Both the position numbers and the translations under genes were made by a program. Below are positions 60,015 to 64,000 of a stretch of DNA of 64,000 nt, one piece after another. Within the stretch, counting starts at the first letter, position 1, and each line of letters opens with the position of its first letter. The stretch lies in contig NZ_KB891820.1 of the NCBI RefSeq assembly GCF_000373565.1, positions 186,001-250,000 on the forward strand, written 5' to 3'. Origin of the DNA: Streptomyces sp. HmicA12 (GTDB lineage Bacteria > Actinomycetota > Actinomycetes > Streptomycetales > Streptomycetaceae). The notes under the pieces were generated by a model, which saw only the letters and a list, made by a program, of their open reading frames with translations, had not been told where the DNA came from and did not search any database.

Positions 60015-60809
60015 ATGACCGGACCCGAGAGCGCACCCCCGTACGTGCCCGGGCACGATCTGCTCGCCGGCCGCACCGCCGTGATCACCGCGGCCGCCGG
60101 GGCCGGGATCGGCGGCGCCACCGCCCGCAGATTCCTGGAGGAGGGCGCACGGGTCCTGATCAGCGACGCGCACACCCGCCGCCTCAAGGAGTCCGAGCAG
60201 GCCCTCGCGCAGGAGTTCGGCGCCGAGCGCGTGGCGTCACTGCCCTGCGACGTGACCGACGAGGAGCAGGTCGCCGCCCTCCTCGCGCTCGCCCACGAAC
60301 GGCACGGCGGACTCGACATCGTCGTCAACAACGCCGGACTGGGCGGCACTTCGGCCCTCGTCGACATGTCCGACGAGCAGTGGGGCCGCGTCCTGGACGT
60401 GACGCTGAACGGCACGTTCCGCTGCACCAGAGCCGCCCTGCGCGCCTTCCGCGACACCGGCCGCCAAGGCGTCGTCGTCAACAACGCCTCCGTGGTGGGC
60501 TGGCGCGCCCAGGCCGGACAGGCGCACTACGCGGCCGCCAAGGCCGGCGTCATGGCCCTCACCCGATGCGCCGCCGTGGAGGCAGCCGAGTACGGGGTCA
60601 GGGTCAACGCGGTCTCACCGAGCCTCGCCATGCACCCGCACCTGGTGAAGGTCACCTCCGCCGAACTGCTCGCGGAGCTGACCGAGAAGGAGGCCTTCGG
60701 GCGGTACGCCGAACCGTGGGAGGTGGCCAACGTGATCGTGTTCCTCGCGTCCGGCTACTCCTCCTACATGACGGGCGAGACCGTCTCCGTGAGCAGCCAG
60801 CACCCATGA
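60015..60809 (+). CDS. IpdF-like short-chain dehydrogenase
   Basis: The 264-residue SDR has TAAAGAGIGGATARRF as cofactor motif, NNAGLGG, and the catalytic serine and YAAAK set in NNASVVGWRAQ and HYAAAKAGVMALTRC. Its ending SSYMTGETVSVSSQHP and the RVNAVSPSLA stretch match, as recalled, M. tuberculosis Rv3559c (IpdF), a hydroxy-HIP-CoA dehydrogenase of steroid C/D ring breakdown. ATG 60015 is chosen because AGGAGG lies seven bases before it; ATG 59982 is in frame but has no ribosome site. Confidence 0.85.
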   Translation: MTGPESAPPYVPGHDLLAGRTAVITAAAGAGIGGATARRFLEEGARVLISDAHTRRLKESEQALAQEFGAERVASLPCDVTDEEQVAALLALAHERHGGLDIVVNNAGLGGTSALVDMSDEQWGRVLDVTLNGTFRCTRAALRAFRDTGRQGVVVNNASVVGWRAQAGQAHYAAAKAGVMALTRCAAVEAAEYGVRVNAVSPSLAMHPHLVKVTSAELLAELTEKEAFGRYAEPWEVANVIVFLASGYSSYMTGETVSVSSQHP

Positions 60810-60837
60810 GCGACCCGACGGGGACCACAATGGTCGC

Positions 60838-61452
60838 GTGCCTACGAAGAAGAAGCCCCAGGTGACCGCATCGCCCGAGCGGCGCCGTGAACTCCTCGAC
60901 ACGGCCGCCGAGGTGTTCGCCGCCCAGGGCTACAACGCCACCACCGTCCGGAAGATCGCCGACCACGCGGGCATGCTCGCCGGCAGCCTCTACTACCACT
61001 TCGACTCCAAGGAGTCGATGATCGAGGAGATCCTCCGGTCCTTCCTCGACGAGCTGTGGGCCGGCTACGACTCCGTGCTCGACGCCGGCCTCGGCCCCCG
61101 GGAGACCCTGGCGGCCCTCGTCACCGAGTCCTTCCGGGAGATCGACCGGCACCGCGCCGCCGTCGCGATCTACCAGAAGGAGTCCAAGCACCTCGCCGTG
61201 CAGGAGCGGTTCGAGTTCCTCGCGGCGTCCCAGCGCAAGTTCGAGAAGGCCTGGCTGACGACCCTGGAACGCGGGGTCGAGGACGAGGTCTTCCGCGCCG
61301 ATCTCGACATCCGCCTCACCTACCGGTTCGTGCGCGACACCGTGTGGGTGGCCGCGTCCTGGTACCGGCCCGGCGGACAGCACAGCCCGGAGGAGATCGC
61401 CCGCCAGTACCTGTCGATGGTGCTGGACGGGATCGCCGTACGAGAGACATAG
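60838..61452 (+). CDS. kstR2: TetR-family repressor, KstR2-like
   Basis: The 204-residue protein has a TetR helix-turn-helix (about residues 15-60) with KIADHAGMLAGSLYYHFDSK and a ligand domain ending in WYRPGGQHSPEEIARQYL. These segments closely resemble KstR2 of Mycobacterium, the HIP-CoA-responsive repressor of steroid ring C/D genes. A KstR2-type box lies 0.9 kb upstream in the divergent promoter, and the neighbours are the expected targets. Confidence 0.83.
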   Translation: MPTKKKPQVTASPERRRELLDTAAEVFAAQGYNATTVRKIADHAGMLAGSLYYHFDSKESMIEEILRSFLDELWAGYDSVLDAGLGPRETLAALVTESFREIDRHRAAVAIYQKESKHLAVQERFEFLAASQRKFEKAWLTTLERGVEDEVFRADLDIRLTYRFVRDTVWVAASWYRPGGQHSPEEIARQYLSMVLDGIAVRET

Positions 61453-61472
61453 CCCAAGGAGAGGGATCCGTC

Positions 61473-62630
61473 ATGGCCGAGGCCTACATCGTCGAAGCGG
61501 TCCGCACCCCCGTCGGGCGGCGCAAGGGCGGCCTCTCGGCCGTCCACCCCGCCGACCTGGGCGCGCACGTCCTCAAGGAACTCGTCGCCCGCACCGGCAT
61601 CGACCCGGCAGCCGTCGAGGACGTCGTCCTCGGCTGCCTCGACACCGTGGGCCCGCAGGCCGGTGACATCGCCCGGACGTGCTGGCTGGCGGCCGGCCTG
61701 CCCGAGGAGGTGCCGGGCGTGACCGTCGACCGCCAGTGCGGCTCCTCCCAGCAGGCCCTGCACTTCGCCGCCCAGGGCGTGCTGTCCGGCACCCAGGACC
61801 TCGTCGTCGCGGGCGGCGTGCAGAACATGTCGATGATCCCGATCGCCTTCGCCTCCCGGCAGGCCGCCGAGCCGCTCGGCCTCACCGAAGGGCCGTTCGC
61901 CGGCAGCGAGGGCTGGCGCGCCCGCTACGGCGACCGGCCGGTCAACCAGTTCCACGGCGCCGAACTGATCGCCGAGAAGTGGGGCATCACCCGCCGCGAC
62001 CAGGAGGAATGGGCGCTCCAGTCCCACCAGCGCGCCCTGCGCGCCATCGACGAGGGCCGCTTCACCCGCGAGACCGTCGCCTTCGGGGACGTCACCGTCG
62101 ACGAGGGCCCGCGCCGGGACACCACCCTGGAGAAGATGGCCGGGCTCAAGCCCGTCATGGAGGGCGGCACCATCACCGCCGCGTGCTCCTCGCAGGTGTC
62201 CGACGGCGCGGCCGCCCTGCTCATGGCCTCCGAGCGGGCCGTACGGGAACACGGACTGACGCCCCGCGCCCGCGTCCACCACCTCTCGGTGCGCGGCGAG
62301 GACCCCATCCGCATGCTGTCCGCGCCGATCCCCGCGACCGCGTACGCCCTCAAGAAGTCCGGCATGTCCATCGACGACATGGACCTCGTCGAGATCAACG
62401 AGGCGTTCGCGCCGGTCGTCCTCGCCTGGCTGAAGGAGACCGGCGCCGACCCGGCGAAGGTGAACGTGAACGGGGGCGCCATCGCCCTCGGCCACCCGCT
62501 GGGCGCGACCGGCGTGAAGCTGATGACGACACTGCTGCACGAGCTGGAGCGCACCGGCGGCCGCTTCGGCCTGCAGACCATGTGCGAGGGCGGCGGCCAG
62601 GCCAACGTGACGATCGTCGAGCGACTCTGA
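61473..62630 (+). CDS. Thiolase, FadA6-like
   Basis: The 385-residue acetyl-CoA acyltransferase has the nucleophile Cys89 in DRQCGSSQQALHFAAQG, His341 in GAIALGHPLGATG and Cys371 in MCEGGGQANVTI, so it is active by all key residues. PIATAYALKKSGM-like and VGCLDTVGPQAGDIARTC segments match FadA6, the thiolase of the mycobacterial KstR2 regulon. AAGGAGAGG precedes the ATG. It is the last gene of the plus-strand operon. Confidence 0.9.
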   Translation: MAEAYIVEAVRTPVGRRKGGLSAVHPADLGAHVLKELVARTGIDPAAVEDVVLGCLDTVGPQAGDIARTCWLAAGLPEEVPGVTVDRQCGSSQQALHFAAQGVLSGTQDLVVAGGVQNMSMIPIAFASRQAAEPLGLTEGPFAGSEGWRARYGDRPVNQFHGAELIAEKWGITRRDQEEWALQSHQRALRAIDEGRFTRETVAFGDVTVDEGPRRDTTLEKMAGLKPVMEGGTITAACSSQVSDGAAALLMASERAVREHGLTPRARVHHLSVRGEDPIRMLSAPIPATAYALKKSGMSIDDMDLVEINEAFAPVVLAWLKETGADPAKVNVNGGAIALGHPLGATGVKLMTTLLHELERTGGRFGLQTMCEGGGQANVTIVERL

Positions 62631-62807
62631 GACCGTCCGGACGAAGGGGCCGGCCGGTTCGCGCGACCGAGGACCGACCGGCCCGGCAGGACTCCGGACC
62701 GCCAAGGGAACGGTGCGGATGTGAGCGTGACGGGAGTGACTCCGGGTGACTTCTGATGTCTCCGCGTGGTTCCGGTGCGACGACCCGAGCCGAGCGTGAT
62801 ACTGTCT

Positions 62808-62836
62808 TTGTGTTGCAGTTTTGGTACCCATAGACA
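62808..62836 (+). promoter_or_regulatory. Candidate promoter upstream of the cspA leader
   Basis: TTGTGT (62808-62813) and TAGACA (62831-62836) are separated by 17 bases and sit in an AT-richer patch. Transcription would begin near 62843, at the base of the hairpin described below. The match to vegetative promoters is partial. Confidence 0.4.
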
Positions 62837-62841
62837 TATGT

Positions 62842-62882
62842 GCGCCTGACGGGAATGTTCCGCCTCAGGCGCTTTTTGTTTT
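62842..62882 (+). terminator. Intrinsic terminator or leader attenuator before cspA
   Basis: GCGCCTGA pairs with TCAGGCGC around an inner GGAA/TTCC stem, followed by TTTTTGTTTT. This is a textbook rho-independent terminator, uncommon in Streptomyces. It lies 212 bases after the thiolase gene and 79 bases before cspA, so it may end the thiolase transcript or regulate read-through into cspA. Confidence 0.8.
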
Positions 62883-62960
62883 CCGGGGAATTCTCCCGGG
62901 ATCCGGCGTTCACGTGGACGTTCTCGGAATGGGGGCTGCTACCTGTTCAAGGAGAATGAC

Positions 62961-63164
62961 ATGGCCACCGGTACCGTGAAGTGGTTCAACTCGGAAAAGG
63001 GCTTCGGCTTCATCGAGCAGGACGGCGGCGGCGCCGACGTCTTCGCCCACTACTCGAACATCGCCACCTCGGGCTTCCGTGAGCTCCAGGAGGGCCAGAA
63101 GGTCACGTTCGACGTGACGCAGGGCCAGAAGGGCCCGCAGGCGGAGAACATCGTTCCCGCCTAA
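62961..63164 (+). CDS. cspA: Cold-shock domain protein CspA
   Basis: The 67-residue protein is a single cold-shock domain that binds RNA and single-stranded DNA. RNP1 is KGFGFIEQ and RNP2 is VFAHYSNI, with TGTVKWFNSEKG at the start. AAGGAG is seven bases before the ATG. Its 330-base upstream leader contains a terminator hairpin, and a DEAD-box helicase gene follows 85 bases downstream, a natural cold-adaptation pair. Confidence 0.96.
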   Translation: MATGTVKWFNSEKGFGFIEQDGGGADVFAHYSNIATSGFRELQEGQKVTFDVTQGQKGPQAENIVPA

Positions 63165-63249
63165 TTGCGCACCACTGGGCCGGGGTCCGCACCGATGACG
63201 GTGCGGGCCCCGGTTCCTGCTGTTCCCGTCCCTCCGGAAGGCATGCCGC

Positions 63250-64000
63250 ATGGCCAGCTCAGCCCGCCCGTCCCGCCGTCGCCCGTCCCGCCCCGCAGCC
63301 GGTGGGAAGCGCCGCGCCCCCGAGCAGCAGCGCAGGCAACAGCCCACGCCGCCGCGCGAGTTCACCATGCCGGAGAACACCACTCCCGCGCTGCCTCCGG
63401 TCGCCGACTTCGCCGACCTCGACATGCCCGCCGCCCTGCTGAAGACGCTGGGTGCGCAGGGCGTCACCGAGCCGTTCCCCATCCAGGCCGCGACGCTCCC
63501 CAACTCCCTCGCCGGACGCGACCTGCTCGGCCGCGGCCGCACGGGCTCCGGCAAGACCCTCGCCTTCGGCCTCCCGCTGCTCGCCCGCACCGCGGGCCGC
63601 AAGGCCGAGCCGAAGGCGCCGCTCGCCCTCGTCCTCGTGCCCACGCGTGAACTCGCGCAGCAGGTCACCGACGCCCTCGCCCCGTACGCGACCTCGCTGC
63701 ACCTCCGTACGGCCACCGTCGTCGGCGGCATGTCGATCTCCCGGCAGGCGGGCCAGCTGCGCCGCGGTGCCGAGGTCGTCGTCGCCACCCCGGGCCGCCT
63801 CAAGGACCTCATCGAGCGGGGCGACTGCGACCTGTCCCGGGTCCGCATCACGGTCCTCGACGAGGCCGACCAGATGGCCGACATGGGCTTCATGCCGCAG
63901 GTCACCGCGCTCCTCAAGCAGGTCGAGGCCGGCGGCCAGACCATGCTGTTCTCGGCGACGCTCGACCGGAACGTGGACCGGCTCGTCAAGCAGTTCCTCA
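63250..64000 (+). CDS. DEAD-box RNA helicase (3' end outside the window)
   Basis: The visible 250 residues begin with a basic arginine-rich extension of about 37 residues, then helicase domain 1: Q motif PFPIQAATLP, motif I GRTGSGKT, PTRELAQQ, TPGR, the DEAD box in VLDEADQM and motif III FSAT. The ATG at 63250 follows GGAAGG. The gene is cut by the window edge. The nearby cspA gene suggests a role in RNA unwinding during cold growth, as for CsdA/RhlE-type helicases. Confidence 0.92.
   Translation, partial: MASSARPSRRRPSRPAAGGKRRAPEQQRRQQPTPPREFTMPENTTPALPPVADFADLDMPAALLKTLGAQGVTEPFPIQAATLPNSLAGRDLLGRGRTGSGKTLAFGLPLLARTAGRKAEPKAPLALVLVPTRELAQQVTDALAPYATSLHLRTATVVGGMSISRQAGQLRRGAEVVVATPGRLKDLIERGDCDLSRVRITVLDEADQMADMGFMPQVTALLKQVEAGGQTMLFSATLDRNVDRLVKQFL

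Noticed and set aside
1..64000. tRNA, rRNA or insertion sequence
   Set aside because: No cloverleaf, rRNA-like stretch, transposase motif or terminal inverted repeats with target duplication were recognised by eye. A dedicated search could still find a tRNA.

Overview
The window is a stretch of actinobacterial chromosome, almost certainly Streptomyces. The base composition is very GC-rich with G or C at most third codon positions. GTG and TTG starts are common, genes overlap by ATGA, GTGA or TGATG, and several gene sets have the arrangement usual for the genus: hisDCB-x-hisH-priA-ridA-hisF, hisI-trpE-x-x-x-trpC-trpM-trpB-trpA and gltBD. I see no rRNA, tRNA, CRISPR array, transposase or prophage, so this reads as core chromosome with catabolic inserts.

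Layout. 1-2555: ABC-2 type exporter and a membrane protein. 2552-5843: an operon resembling sialic-acid aldolase and transporter (nanA-nanT), with a divergent GntR regulator. 5862-10181: mostly minus-strand housekeeping genes, including a 24-residue ORF that looks like ribosomal protein bL37, a YbaK deacylase and a LON-substrate-binding-domain protein. 10382-16093: the histidine operon. 16319-20645: a secreted cutinase/PET-hydrolase-type lipase, a LipR-like LuxR regulator and a PucR regulator. 20740-22631: an ArsR-type repressor and an MFS exporter behind a near-perfect palindrome. 23323-30050: hisI and the tryptophan genes. 30130-31919: a thioredoxin-fold protein and lgt. 32081-43242: a minus-strand operon with a LacI regulator, sugar-type ABC importer, four ADP-ribosylglycohydrolase paralogues, a class III CoA-transferase and a CitE-like lyase. 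43528-50683: a VIT-family metal transporter and gltBD. 50792-53126: secreted or membrane proteins ending with a GH46 chitosanase. 53228-56847: small regulators and oxidoreductases. 56936-62630: a cluster matching part of the mycobacterial KstR2 (steroid ring C/D) regulon. 62961-64000: a cold-shock protein and a DEAD-box helicase that runs off the window.

How the genes work together. Histidine and tryptophan synthesis are linked by PriA, which in actinobacteria performs both the HisA and TrpF reactions; no trpF and no trpG is present here. TrpM lies between trpC and trpB. The most unusual unit is the importer with four ADP-ribosylglycohydrolases, which suggests uptake and processing of an ADP-ribosyl or other ribosyl/glycosyl compound, with a CoA-dependent branch for a carboxylic acid product. 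The KstR2-like cluster (two acyl-CoA dehydrogenases, enoyl-CoA hydratase, IpdF-like SDR, TetR repressor, FadA6-like thiolase) has a candidate KstR2 box between its divergent halves. A family of long inverted repeats built around CAGTTCCCCGCGCCCCTGA recurs at least six times between or at the ends of genes.
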